Positions 9,651-18,504 of a DNA stretch of 64,000 nt are shown here, one piece after another; within the stretch, counting starts at the first letter, position 1; each line of letters begins with the position of its first letter. Where the stretch lies: the NCBI RefSeq assembly GCF_003730115.1, contig NZ_RJVP01000005.1, positions 62,001 through 126,000 of the forward strand, given 5' to 3'. The translations under genes were made by a program, and so were the position numbers. Under the pieces are notes generated by a model. The model saw only the letters and a list, made by a program, of their open reading frames with translations. It ran no database searches and was not told the origin of the DNA. Source of the stretch: Pseudomethylobacillus aquaticus. GTDB lineage: Bacteria > Pseudomonadota > Gammaproteobacteria > Burkholderiales > Methylophilaceae.

Positions 9651-10386
9651 CTGGCCTGCGCCAGCCAATGTCAAGGCATTGCAGACCACGCGCCAGGGTG
9701 GCGTAAGCCTGGGGCCGTATGCGAGTTTGAATCTGGGTGAGTTCGTGTCAGATGACCCGCTGGCACTCGCCTGCAACCGTCAGCGTCTGGCACAGTGGCT
9801 GCCCAGTGAGCCGGTGTGGATCAAGCAGGTGCATGGGGTGGATGTCATCGATGCCGCTGCCGCACCTTGCGCACCGGTGGCGGATGCGGTGGTCAGCACA
9901 CAGCGGCACGCCGTGTGTGCCATCACCACGGCAGATTGCCTGCCTGTGCTGTTATGCGACCGGGCCGGCACGGTGGTGGCAGCCGTGCATGCGGGCTGGA
10001 AAGGGCTGGCCGACGGGGCCGTCGAGGCGGCAGTCGCCCGTATGGCGGTGCCGACCGACACGCTGATGGCCTGGTTAGGTCCCGCCATCGGCCCACAAGC
10101 CTTTGAAGTGGGCAGTGAGGTGCGCGACATCTTCATCGCGCATCAAGCAGAAGCCGCCACCGCCTTTGTCGTTGCACCAGGGTCCGCGCCTGACACCGAC
10201 ACGCCAAAGTGGCTGGGTGATCTGTATCAACTGGCGCGATTGCGTCTGGAGCGACTCGGCATCAGCCAGGTCAGTGGTGGCGGTATCACCCAGTCGTTTT
10301 GCACCTACAGCGAACCGGAGCGTTTTTTTTCCTATCGCCGTGATGTGGTCACCGGCCGCATGGCCAGCCTGATCTGGCTGGACTGA
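9616..10386 (+). CDS. pgeF: PgeF (YfiH/DUF152), peptidoglycan editing factor, purine nucleoside phosphorylase-like
   Basis: A 256-residue YfiH-family protein. Key features are the TTADCLPVLL and AVHAGWKGLADG segments, which carry the metal-binding Cys/His, and the C-terminal CTYSEPERFFSYRRD block. E. coli PgeF removes wrongly incorporated L-Ser muropeptide precursors, and other members show purine nucleoside phosphorylase or multicopper-type activities. In-frame ATGs exist at 9610, 9616 and 9619; the last two are best spaced from GGAAG. The first 35 nt lie within the 3' end of rluD, and rluD-pgeF linkage is standard. Confidence 0.9.
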   Translation: MMNRQPQCILPDWPAPANVKALQTTRQGGVSLGPYASLNLGEFVSDDPLALACNRQRLAQWLPSEPVWIKQVHGVDVIDAAAAPCAPVADAVVSTQRHAVCAITTADCLPVLLCDRAGTVVAAVHAGWKGLADGAVEAAVARMAVPTDTLMAWLGPAIGPQAFEVGSEVRDIFIAHQAEAATAFVVAPGSAPDTDTPKWLGDLYQLARLRLERLGISQVSGGGITQSFCTYSEPERFFSYRRDVVTGRMASLIWLD

Positions 10387-10414
10387 TATGCGGACGGTCG
10401 GCTTCTGCATCCCG

Positions 10415-10420
10415 TATAAT
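10415..10420 (+). promoter_or_regulatory. Possible -10 box for the ZIP transporter gene
   Basis: A perfect TATAAT sits 8 nt upstream of the ATG at 10429. No good -35 is visible at 17 nt (GGACGG). If used, the transcript would be almost leaderless. Confidence 0.3.
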
Positions 10421-10428
10421 CTCGCCCC

Positions 10429-11235
10429 ATGACGACTTTATCTTCCATTATCCTGACCTGCCTCGCAGGTGGACTGCTGAGCGTGGCCTGTGCCGCGTTC
10501 TTTGCATTGAATGCCCGCGTTTCCTGGATCCCGACGCTGATCAGCTATGCCATCGGTGCATTGCTGGGTGCGGTGTTCCTGGAGATACTGCCGCACGCCT
10601 TTGAGGCGGCCAGCAGCGTGGAGAACATGGCGGCGACCGTGCTGGTGGGCATACTGGTGTTCTTTGTGCTGGAAAAGCTGGTGTTATGGCGCCATTGTCA
10701 CGGCGATCACTGCGAAGTGCATGCGCCGGATGAGCACCATGGGCACAGCCACGCGCATGCGCACGGCGCTGACCATGCACATGACCATGGCCGCAGCGGC
10801 ATGATGATCATGATAGGCGACACCTTCCACAATTTTGTCGATGGTATCCTGATCGCGGCCGCGTTCATGCTGGATGTGAAGCTGGGCATGGTGACGGCGC
10901 TGGCCATCATCGCGCATGAGATCCCGCAGGAAGTCGGCGATTTCCTCATTCTGCTGCATTCCGGCTACAGCAAGAAGAAAGCCTTGCTGTTCAACCTGCT
11001 GTCCAGTCTGGCAACCTTGCTGGGCGGCTTGATCGCCTACTTCGCTTTGCAGACCGTTGAAGCCTGGATCCCCACCATACTGGGTCTGGCCGCCGCCAGC
11101 ATGATCTACGTGGCGGTCGCGGACCTGATACCCGGACTGCACAAGCGTACGGAACTCAAAGCCACCTTGCAGCAGGTATTACTGATCGGGCTTGGCGTCA
11201 GTTCCATTCTGCTGGTCAAGCTGCTGCTGGAGTAA
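10429..11235 (+). CDS. ZIP-family divalent metal (probably zinc) transporter
   Basis: A 268-residue polytopic inner-membrane protein of the ZIP family. About eight hydrophobic segments flank a His-rich cytoplasmic loop at about residues 101-126 (EHHGHSHAHAHGADHAHDHG). The metal-site helices are present: HNFVDGILIAAAF in TM4 and AIIAHEIPQEVGDF in TM5, which supply the canonical HN(F)xDG and HEIPQE residues. It imports zinc or a related ion. It starts 42 nt after pgeF, and its 3' end overlaps a convergent small membrane-protein gene by 57 nt. Confidence 0.93.
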   Translation: MTTLSSIILTCLAGGLLSVACAAFFALNARVSWIPTLISYAIGALLGAVFLEILPHAFEAASSVENMAATVLVGILVFFVLEKLVLWRHCHGDHCEVHAPDEHHGHSHAHAHGADHAHDHGRSGMMIMIGDTFHNFVDGILIAAAFMLDVKLGMVTALAIIAHEIPQEVGDFLILLHSGYSKKKALLFNLLSSLATLLGGLIAYFALQTVEAWIPTILGLAAASMIYVAVADLIPGLHKRTELKATLQQVLLIGLGVSSILLVKLLLE

Positions 11236-11406
11236 GGCCTGTTTGATCTGCTGGCGCCTGCGATGTGGCGTGCCCACCACCCACAGGAACAGGGCGCAGG
11301 GCAGTAGGCCGTAGAACACAAAGGTCAGCACACCGGCCACTACGGAGGCTTCGGTGGCGGCCATGAGCAGGGTGATGTACAGCCAGGCTATCGCAACGAT
11401 ATACAT
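11179..11406 (-). CDS. Small conserved two-helix membrane protein, function unknown
   Basis: A 75-residue protein with two hydrophobic segments (residues 1-20 and about 24-45) ending in the positively charged stop GTPHRRRQQ, then a Gln-rich polar tail. I recognise the general form (MY.VA.AWLY.. then [13 protein letters not shown]) as a small betaproteobacterial membrane protein of unknown role. It is transcribed toward the ZIP gene and overlaps its last 57 nt, and is divergent from rimO, whose start is 15 nt away. The hydrophobic pattern with an Arg cluster argues against a chance antisense frame. Confidence 0.7.
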   Translation of the reverse strand: MYIVAIAWLYITLLMAATEASVVAGVLTFVFYGLLPCALFLWVVGTPHRRRQQIKQALLQQQLDQQNGTDAKPDQ

Positions 11407-11421
11407 AGAGTTCTCGAGATT

Positions 11422-12786
11422 ATGAGCATAGACACCGTTAAAAAATCAGCCAACGCCAAGATACCCGCTAATCCCAAAGTGGGCTTCGTTTCTCTGGGTT
11501 GCCCCAAGGCGGGTTCCGATGCGGAACGCATTCTGACCCAGCTACGCGCGGAAGGCTACGAGATCTCCGCCAGTTATGAAGAATCCGATCTGGTGGTGGT
11601 CAACACTTGCGGATTCATAGACAGTGCGGTGGCGGAATCGCTCGATGCCATCGGCGAGGCGCTCAATAAAAATGGCAAGGTCATCGTCACCGGCTGTCTG
11701 GGCGCCAAGGAGGGCGTGGTGCAGACCGCACACCCTTCCGTGCTGGCGGTGACCGGCCCGCATGCGCTGGACGAAGTGATGGGCCATGTACATGACCATC
11801 TGCCCAAGCCGCACGACCCGTATACCGACCTGGTGCCGCCGCACGGCGTGCGTCTGACGCCCAAGCATTATGCCTATCTCAAGATTTCCGAGGGCTGTAA
11901 TCACCGCTGCAGCTTCTGCATCATTCCGTCCATGCGCGGCGACCTGGTCAGCCGGCCTATCGGCGATGTCATGAACGAGGCTGAAAGCCTGGTGCGCTCC
12001 GGCGTCTCCGAGATCCTGGTGATCTCGCAGGACACCTCGGCTTACGGCGTGGACGTCAAATACCGTACCGGTTTCTGGAATGGTCGCCCGGTGCGCACGC
12101 GCATGACCGAGCTGGCGTCCGCGCTGGGTGAGCTGGGCGTGTGGGTGCGCATGCATTATGTCTACCCGTACCCGCATGTAGACGAGATCATCCCCTTGAT
12201 GGCGGATGGGCTGATCCTGCCGTATCTGGATGTGCCGTTCCAGCATGCCAGCCCGCGCATCCTCAAGGCCATGAAGCGTCCGGCCAGTTCCGAGAACAAT
12301 CTGGCGCGCATCAAGGGTTGGCGCGATGTGTGTCCGGACATCACCATCCGCAGTACCTTTATTGTCGGTTTCCCCGGCGAGACCGACGACGATTTCGAGC
12401 AGCTGCTGGAGTTCATGCAGGAGGCGCAGCTGGATCGCGTCGGTTGCTTTACATATTCGGCGGTGGATGGCGCGGCTGCCAATGCGCTGGCCGACCCGGT
12501 GCCGGAATCACTGAAACAGGAACGTCTGGCGCGCTTCATGGCAGTGCAGGAAGCCATCAGTGCCGCCAAGCTGCAGGCCAAGGTGGGCACCATACAGACC
12601 GTGCTCATCGACGAGGTGGATGGCGATATGGCGATCGGCCGCACCATGGCGGACGCGCCCGAGATCGACGGTGTGGTGCATCTGGCCGATGGCGCGGAGC
12701 TGCAGCCAGGTGACCTGGTCGATGTGCAGATCACCTCTGCTGATGGCCATGACCTGTGGGGCGGCCCACCGGATGATGATTTCTAG
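11422..12786 (+). CDS. rimO: RimO, ribosomal protein S12 methylthiotransferase
   Basis: A 454-residue radical-SAM methylthiotransferase that modifies the conserved Asp of ribosomal protein S12. It has an N-terminal UPF0004 domain with its own cluster cysteines (in [14 protein letters not shown] and TGCLGAKEG), the radical-SAM motif CNHRCSFC with C159, C163 and C166, and a C-terminal TRAM domain (about 385-450). The [13 protein letters not shown] signature separates RimO from MiaB. A clear intrinsic terminator follows 14 nt after the stop. Confidence 0.96.
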   Translation: MSIDTVKKSANAKIPANPKVGFVSLGCPKAGSDAERILTQLRAEGYEISASYEESDLVVVNTCGFIDSAVAESLDAIGEALNKNGKVIVTGCLGAKEGVVQTAHPSVLAVTGPHALDEVMGHVHDHLPKPHDPYTDLVPPHGVRLTPKHYAYLKISEGCNHRCSFCIIPSMRGDLVSRPIGDVMNEAESLVRSGVSEILVISQDTSAYGVDVKYRTGFWNGRPVRTRMTELASALGELGVWVRMHYVYPYPHVDEIIPLMADGLILPYLDVPFQHASPRILKAMKRPASSENNLARIKGWRDVCPDITIRSTFIVGFPGETDDDFEQLLEFMQEAQLDRVGCFTYSAVDGAAANALADPVPESLKQERLARFMAVQEAISAAKLQAKVGTIQTVLIDEVDGDMAIGRTMADAPEIDGVVHLADGAELQPGDLVDVQITSADGHDLWGGPPDDDF

Positions 12787-12799
12787 GTGGATAGTGGCT

Positions 12800-12824
12800 G
12801 GCGCTGATCAGCGCCTGATTTTTT
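12800..12824 (+). terminator. Rho-independent terminator of rimO
   Basis: The perfect 16-bp palindrome GGCGCTGATCAGCGCC (12800-12815) is followed by TGATTTTTTAT. Confidence 0.85.
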
Positions 12825-12946
12825 ATAAACAACCCTGGTTATAAAGCACCTGGCCAAGGCTGTTCCCACATGGCAGTGTCAGTCACCGGGTATACAGGCT
12901 TGCTGGTCATGCAGCAGGCAATGGCGGGCTAGCCTGTGTCGTCGTT

Positions 12947-13294
12947 TCAGGCCGGCTGAGTTGCTTGCAGGTCGCCGAACAGATCGGGCACCAAAGGTGC
13001 TGGCCGCTCTGCATCGGCTCTGTCTTCAAGAAAATCCAGGGTATAAGGGCAACGGCTGGGTTTGCGCTGCGCCTTGCGGCGTTTCGGTGTGGTCGGCTCG
13101 GTGTTGATGTACGGGGTCTGGCTGATCAGCTGATAGCCGGCACGGCTGAGTTTTTCCGAGGTGGTTTCGAACAGGCTGAGCGGGTTATCGATGTTTTGCA
13201 GGGTCACAACAGACTTATGGACTTTCAGTACGCTGTACATCACAAAGCGGCTGGCGGTTTGTTTGCCGTAGATTTCGCCCGCGTTTATCTGCAT
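12947..13294 (-). CDS. Conserved-looking hypothetical protein (115 aa)
   Basis: I do not recognise a family. The start at 13294 is set by a strong AAGGAGG ribosome-binding site seven nt upstream; the frame runs further upstream but without a site. The N-terminal half (MQINAGEIYGKQTASRFVMY, then SVLKVHKSVVTLQNI) looks like a small beta-rich domain; the C-terminal half is basic and Pro-rich (TPKRRKAQRKPSR), then acidic with the end DLFGDLQATQPA. No signal peptide or membrane segment is visible, so a cytoplasmic, possibly nucleic-acid-contacting protein is a guess. It stands alone between the rimO terminator and the tetR-type gene. Confidence 0.65.
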   Translation of the reverse strand: MQINAGEIYGKQTASRFVMYSVLKVHKSVVTLQNIDNPLSLFETTSEKLSRAGYQLISQTPYINTEPTTPKRRKAQRKPSRCPYTLDFLEDRADAERPAPLVPDLFGDLQATQPA

Positions 13295-13419
13295 ATCGCC
13301 TCCTTGCCTGCACGATGTGCGCATCATAGCGGCTTTAGGCATGCACAGGCAAATCTGCCAGCCGGGCTAGGCTTGGGGGCTGGCCTGGGCTGGTCATTTT
13401 TCTACTATTTGGTTTTCTA

Positions 13420-14037
13420 TTATTTTCTGCGCAGTGCCATGTGAGACTTGATCAGTTGTCTGGCTTGCTGGCGGATAGGGCTGCCATCGGTTTCTTTCAC
13501 CCACATATGCAATAGTCCGGTGAAGAACATGTGGGTGTCCATGGAGTATTCCGCCGGCGTGAGCCCGTCACGTAACAAGCCCTTGGCGGCAGCACGCTCA
13601 TACACCAGGGTGATGTTCTCGACGATGCCCGAACAATTCGATAAAAGCTTCTGTAAAACCTCGGCGAACTCGTCCACGTATTCACACTTGATCATCATGA
13701 TCTCGTAGGTCTGGCGTGTCGTAATACATTCATCCAGCACCTGTATGGTGCCCGAAAGAAAGTGCTCGATGCGCGTCAGCGGATCGGCTGAGCCTTCCAC
13801 CAGCAAGGTGTCGTCCATGCGGTCTATAAGCGGCAGGAACACCTGTTCGCGCATGGCCTGGAACAGCTCGGTCTTGTTTTCGAAGTGCCAGTAGACAGCC
13901 CCGCGCGTGACACCAGCCTGAGTGGCGATGTGCTCCATGGTGCTGCGACTTACGCCGCGCGCAAGGAATACTTCGCGTGCCGCATCGATGATACGCAGGC
14001 GTGTCAGTTCTGCGTCTTCTTTGGTCTTGCGTACCAT
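13420..14037 (-). CDS. TetR-family (AcrR/TtgR-like) repressor of the adjacent RND pump
   Basis: A 205-residue regulator. The N-terminal TetR helix-turn-helix is complete (RIIDAAREVFLARGVSRSTMEHIA through GVTRGAVYWHFENKTELFQAM, residues about 14-60), and the remaining helices form the variable ligand domain. The GAVYWHF recognition helix is that of the AcrR/TtgR/NalC efflux-repressor group. It is divergent from the pump operon with 138 nt between starts, containing an AcrR-like operator in the pump promoter, so it most likely represses the pump and releases it when a drug or solvent-like ligand binds. Confidence 0.92.
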   Translation of the reverse strand: MVRKTKEDAELTRLRIIDAAREVFLARGVSRSTMEHIATQAGVTRGAVYWHFENKTELFQAMREQVFLPLIDRMDDTLLVEGSADPLTRIEHFLSGTIQVLDECITTRQTYEIMMIKCEYVDEFAEVLQKLLSNCSGIVENITLVYERAAAKGLLRDGLTPAEYSMDTHMFFTGLLHMWVKETDGSPIRQQARQLIKSHMALRRK

Positions 14038-14079
14038 GCTTTATTTCACTCCTGTCACCAAAAATAACCGTTCGGGCTA

Positions 14080-14107
14080 TTTACATACATTCTTGTTTGT
14101 ATATAAT
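14080..14107 (+). promoter_or_regulatory. Promoter of the RND efflux operon
   Basis: A -35 TTTACA (14080-14085) and a perfect -10 TATAAT (14102-14107) are separated by 16 nt. The spacer is occupied by the repressor operator. Confidence 0.7.
14082..14105. promoter_or_regulatory. AcrR-like TetR operator
   Basis: A 24-bp imperfect inverted repeat has outer arms TACATACA (14082-14089) and TGTATATA (14098-14105); seven of the eight arm positions pair. It closely resembles the known E. coli acrR operator (TACATACA ... TGTATGTA). Lying between -35 and -10, it would block RNA polymerase when occupied. Confidence 0.75.
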
Positions 14108-14175
14108 TTACTCGAATCCGGGCAAGTAATCAACCATTTTGTGCCCAAACCTATTATCAGTTCAGGGAGTTTTAC

Positions 14176-15378
14176 ATGGCATCAATCTTATCTGCGCCAT
14201 TGCGCAACGCCGTTCGTCAGCCCTTGTTGCATTCGGGTCTGCTGGGGCTGCTCATGCTGGCTTTGCTATTGCAGGCTTGTGGCAAAGGAGACGATGCGGC
14301 TGCGCAGGCGCATGGTCCCGGTGCCATGCCGGTCACCATGCTGACGGTGGCAGCAAGCAGCATGCCCATCAGCGCTGAAGTGGTGGCACAAACCGAAGGC
14401 GCCAAAGAAGTGGAGATCCGCGCACGTGTAGGTGGCATCCTGCTGAAACGCCTGTACGAAGAGGGGGCTACGGTGAAGGCGGGTCAGGCGCTGTTCCAGA
14501 TCGACCCGGAGCCCTATCGCATCGCATTGGCACAAGCCCGTGCCCAGCTGGCGGCCCAGCAAGCGCGTGTGGACCAAACCACACGTGAAGAGGCACGCTT
14601 GAAGGGTTTGCTGGAAACGCAGGCGGTGAGCCAGCGTGAATACGACAATGCCTCTTCTGACCATGCGCTGGCTAAAGCCACGCTGCAACAGATGCAGGCC
14701 AGTGTGCGCGAAGCAGAGCTGAATCTTTCTTACACGCTGGTGACGGCACCTGTAGGCGGGGTATCCGGTCGCTTCCAGTTCTCGGAAGGTGCGCTCATCG
14801 CGGCCAATACCAGCTTGCTGACCACCGTGGTGCAAATCTCACCGATCTGGGTGCGATTCAGCTTCTCTGACAATGAGTTGGCCAAGCTGGGCGGCCGCCT
14901 CAATAACAACAATGTACGCGAAGTCACGCTGACCCTGCCGGACGGCAGCGCCTATGCGCAGACCGGCAAGCTCAACTTCGCGGCAAGCCAGATCGACCCT
15001 GTGCTGGGTACGCAGCAGCTGCGTGCCACTTTCGACAATACCGATCAAAAGCTGCTGCCAGGCCAGTTCGTGCGTGCCCGTGTGACCACGGGGCAGCGTG
15101 ATGGCGTGTTCCTGGTGCCGCAAGTGGCCGTGCAGACTGGCGATCAGGGCAAGTTCGTCTACGTTGTCAACGAGGCGGGTGAAGCGACGCCACGTCCTGT
15201 GGTCGTGGGGGATTGGGTAGGCAAGGACTGGGCGATCTTGGATGGCCTCAAGGAAGGCGAGCAGGTGATCGTCGACAATCTGATCAAGATCCGTCCTGGT
15301 GCCAAGGTCATGGATGTCAGCAAGATGCCACCGCCTGCCGCTCAGCCAGCAGGCGACCAGCCCGCGGCACAACATTAA
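14176..15378 (+). CDS. RND efflux periplasmic adaptor (AcrA/MexA type)
   Basis: A 400-residue membrane-fusion lipoprotein linking the inner-membrane pump to the outer-membrane channel. The signal peptide ends in a lipobox with lipid Cys at residue 35 (LLQAC). The HlyD/AcrA layout follows: split lipoyl domain (VEIRARVGGILLKRLYEEG and LNLSYTLVTAPVGG), alpha-hairpin (about 110-170), beta-barrel and membrane-proximal domain. The C-terminus is Pro/Ala/Gln-rich. It is first gene of the pump operon, 12 nt before the permease. Confidence 0.94.
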   Translation: MASILSAPLRNAVRQPLLHSGLLGLLMLALLLQACGKGDDAAAQAHGPGAMPVTMLTVAASSMPISAEVVAQTEGAKEVEIRARVGGILLKRLYEEGATVKAGQALFQIDPEPYRIALAQARAQLAAQQARVDQTTREEARLKGLLETQAVSQREYDNASSDHALAKATLQQMQASVREAELNLSYTLVTAPVGGVSGRFQFSEGALIAANTSLLTTVVQISPIWVRFSFSDNELAKLGGRLNNNNVREVTLTLPDGSAYAQTGKLNFAASQIDPVLGTQQLRATFDNTDQKLLPGQFVRARVTTGQRDGVFLVPQVAVQTGDQGKFVYVVNEAGEATPRPVVVGDWVGKDWAILDGLKEGEQVIVDNLIKIRPGAKVMDVSKMPPPAAQPAGDQPAAQH

Positions 15379-15390
15379 TACGGGGCCGTT

Positions 15391-18300
15391 ATGACCAGAT
15401 TCTTTATTACACGACCGATCTTTGCTTCGGTACTGTCCATCATCATCGTGCTGGCCGGTCTCGCGGCGGCACTCAAGCTGCCGATCGCACAGTATCCTGA
15501 AATCGCGCCGCCTACCGTACTGGTGACGGCAACCTATCCTGGCGCCAGCGCCGATACCCTGTCCAAGACCGTCGCTGCGCCTATCGAGGAGCAGTTGAGC
15601 GGTGTGGAAGGCTTGCTGTACTTCAATTCCAGCGCGGACTCCAGCGGCACACTGACCATCACCGCCACTTTCGAGATCGGCACTGATGTCAATCAGGCCA
15701 CCTTCAACGTCAGCAACCGCGTCAACATCGCCTTGCCGCGCCTGCCCGATGAGGTGCGCCGTACCGGCCTCATCGTGCAGAAGCGCTCCAACGACATCTT
15801 GATGGTGCCCATGCTGACCTCGCCTAGCGGCAAGTTCGATCCGCTGTTTTTGAGCAATTACGGCACCTTGAATGTGCTGGATGAACTCAAGCGCATCAAG
15901 GGGGTGGGGGATGCCTCCATCTTCGGTGCGCAGGACTACTCCATGCGTATCTGGCTGAAGCCGGACCGCATGGCGCAACTGGGCGTGACCACTTCGGATA
16001 TCGCCGCGGCCATCCAGTCGCAGAATGCGCAATACGCTGCCGGCAAGATCGGCCAGGACCCGGCACCTGCCGACCAGCAGATCGTCTACACCGTGACCGC
16101 CAAGGGCCGCCTGCTGGACCCGGAAGAGTTCGGTAACATCATCCTGCGTGCCGAAGGGCCGCGTGGCGTACTGCGCCTTGGAGATGTAGCTCGTATCGAA
16201 CTGGGTTCGCAAAGCTACAACATCCGTACCACCCTGAACGGCAAGCCTGGCGTCGCCATCGGTATCTTCCTGCAAAGTGGCGCCAATGCGCTGGATACCG
16301 CGACCGCCATCAAGAAGAAGATGGAAGAGCTCAAACAGGATTTCCCGGAGGGCATGGAATATCAGATCCCCTACGACACCAGCGATTTCGTGAAATCGTC
16401 CATCGAAGAGGTGGTCAAGACCTTGGGTGAGGCCATGCTGCTGGTGGTGCTGGTGGTGTTCCTGTTCCTGCAAAGCTGGCGCGCGACGCTGATCCCGATG
16501 ATCGCGGTGCCGATCTCGCTGATCGGTACCTTTGCCGGTCTGTGGTTGTTCGGCTTCTCCATCAACACGCTGACGCTGTTCGCCATGGTGCTGTCCATCG
16601 GTATCGTGGTCGATGATGCCATCGTGGTGCTTGAAAACATCGAGCGCCTGATGAAGGAAGAAAAACTGTCGCCTATGCATGCGGCGATCAAGTCCATGCA
16701 GCAAGTGTCGGGCGCTGTGGTGGCCATTGTGCTGGTGCTGTGCGCGGTGTTCGTGCCGGTGGCGTTCATGGGCGGTATCGCCGGTGAGTTGTATCGCCAG
16801 TTCGCGGTGACTGTGGCGGTGGCGGTGGTGATCTCCGGCATCGTGGCGCTGACGCTGACGCCTGCACTGTGCGCCATCATTCTGAAGCCGGTGCACAAGG
16901 AGACGCGTTTCTTCGCTGCTTTCAACCGTGGTTTCACACGCCTGACCAGGTTCTATACCGATACGGTGAACCTGACCTTGCATCACCGCATCATAGGCGG
17001 CGTGGTGTTCGTGGGCATCATCGCGCTGGCAAGCTGGTTGCTGGTGAAAGTGCCAGGCAGCTTCGTGCCTGCGGAAGATCAGGGCTATGTGATCACCGCC
17101 TTTGTGCTGCCGGATGGCGCGACCCTGAACCGCACCACCAAAACGACAGAAGCCGTGCGCTCCGAGATCGCCAAGGAATCGTCCGTGGTGATGCAGTTCG
17201 TCATCAACGGCCTGGACCTGATCGGTGGTGGCAACAAGACCAGTGCCGCGACCATGTTCGTGCGTATGAAAGACTGGGGTGAGCGCAAGGAAACCGCCGA
17301 TGACATCGTCAACAAGCTGGTCGGTTTCGGCATGATGCAGCAGGACGGTCTGGCCTTTGCCTTCAACCCGCCAGCGATCCGTGGTCTGGGTCAGGCGGGC
17401 GGTGTGGAAGTGTATGTGCAAAGTAAAGGCAGTTCCGACCCGATGCGCTTGTCGTCTGTCGTGAACAATTTTGTGCAGGCCTTGCAGCAGGAGCCCCAGC
17501 TCACCGGCATCAATACCTTCTTCCGTCCTACCGTGCCACAGCTGTTCGTGGAAGTGGACGAAGCCAAGGCCTTGTCGCTGGGCGTGCCCATCGCCAGCAT
17601 CTACGCCACCTTGCAGAGCACCATGGGTTCGCTGTATGTGAACGACTTCAATCGCTCCGGTCGTACCTACCGTGTGCAATTGCAGGCAGAGCCGGAATAC
17701 CGCATGAAGCCGGAGGACCTGGGCCGCGTGTATGTACGCGCCAATAACGGCAGCATGATCCCGATGTCCGCACTGAGCAAGATCAACAACATCGTCGGCG
17801 CCGAGCAGCTGGAACGTTACAACGGCCTGCTGTCTGCCAAGGTGTTGGCCAGCGGTGCACCCGGCGTGAGTTCGGGACAGACCATCCAGATGGTGGAGCG
17901 TATCGCCGAGCAGAACCTGCCTGAAGGCTACCAGATCGCCTGGACAGGTCAGGCCTATCAGGAGAAACGTACCGGCTCGGCCGCGGTGTTCGCCTTTGCT
18001 TTCGCCATCATCATGGTGTTCCTGATCCTGGCGGCTCAGTTCGAGACCTGGGCGCTGCCACTGGCGGTGATCATGGCGGTGCCGTTCGCACTGGCAGGTG
18101 CGCTGCTGGCGTTGTTGTTCCGCGGGATGCCCAACGATATCTACTTCCAGATCGGTCTGATCACGCTGGTCGGCTTGGCGGCAAAGAACGCCATCCTGAT
18201 CGTGGAATTCGCCAGCCAGAAACTGGAAGAGGGCATGCCCTTGCTGGAAGCGGCCGTTGAGGCGGCACGCTTGCGCTTCCGTCCTATCGTCATGACCTCG

Positions 18301-18504
18301 ATGGCGTTCGTGCTGGGTATCGTGCCGCTGGTGATCGCCACCGGTGCCGGTTCCGCTGCACGTCGTTCCATGGGCACAGGTGTATTCGGTGGCATGTTAA
18401 TGGCGACTTTCGTCGCGACCATCTTTATTCCGATGTTCTTCACCTGGCTGTCGACGCGCCAGGCAGGACATCCTTCCGCATCCGAGCATAAGGAATCCGC
18501 ATGA
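15391..18504 (+). CDS. RND (HAE1) multidrug efflux permease, AcrB/MexB type
   Basis: A 1037-residue inner-membrane proton/drug antiporter. It begins with the typical FFITRPIFASVLSIIIVLAG first helix and QYPEIAPPTVLVTATYPGASA; TM4 has the proton-relay pair D408-D409 in GIVVDDAIVVLENIER. Two large periplasmic loops and twelve predicted helices fit the HAE1 family length. It should export hydrophobic or amphiphilic compounds through the tripartite complex made with the flanking genes. The stop overlaps the outer-membrane channel gene at ATGA. Confidence 0.97.
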   Translation: MTRFFITRPIFASVLSIIIVLAGLAAALKLPIAQYPEIAPPTVLVTATYPGASADTLSKTVAAPIEEQLSGVEGLLYFNSSADSSGTLTITATFEIGTDVNQATFNVSNRVNIALPRLPDEVRRTGLIVQKRSNDILMVPMLTSPSGKFDPLFLSNYGTLNVLDELKRIKGVGDASIFGAQDYSMRIWLKPDRMAQLGVTTSDIAAAIQSQNAQYAAGKIGQDPAPADQQIVYTVTAKGRLLDPEEFGNIILRAEGPRGVLRLGDVARIELGSQSYNIRTTLNGKPGVAIGIFLQSGANALDTATAIKKKMEELKQDFPEGMEYQIPYDTSDFVKSSIEEVVKTLGEAMLLVVLVVFLFLQSWRATLIPMIAVPISLIGTFAGLWLFGFSINTLTLFAMVLSIGIVVDDAIVVLENIERLMKEEKLSPMHAAIKSMQQVSGAVVAIVLVLCAVFVPVAFMGGIAGELYRQFAVTVAVAVVISGIVALTLTPALCAIILKPVHKETRFFAAFNRGFTRLTRFYTDTVNLTLHHRIIGGVVFVGIIALASWLLVKVPGSFVPAEDQGYVITAFVLPDGATLNRTTKTTEAVRSEIAKESSVVMQFVINGLDLIGGGNKTSAATMFVRMKDWGERKETADDIVNKLVGFGMMQQDGLAFAFNPPAIRGLGQAGGVEVYVQSKGSSDPMRLSSVVNNFVQALQQEPQLTGINTFFRPTVPQLFVEVDEAKALSLGVPIASIYATLQSTMGSLYVNDFNRSGRTYRVQLQAEPEYRMKPEDLGRVYVRANNGSMIPMSALSKINNIVGAEQLERYNGLLSAKVLASGAPGVSSGQTIQMVERIAEQNLPEGYQIAWTGQAYQEKRTGSAAVFAFAFAIIMVFLILAAQFETWALPLAVIMAVPFALAGALLALLFRGMPNDIYFQIGLITLVGLAAKNAILIVEFASQKLEEGMPLLEAAVEAARLRFRPIVMTSMAFVLGIVPLVIATGAGSAARRSMGTGVFGGMLMATFVATIFIPMFFTWLSTRQAGHPSASEHKESA

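Noticed and set aside
14839-17679. 946-codon open frame on the minus strand opposite the RND adaptor and permease genes
   Set aside because: It is the antisense shadow of two well-supported RND genes; the translation is His/Gln/Arg-rich without domain features and has no ribosome-binding site logic.
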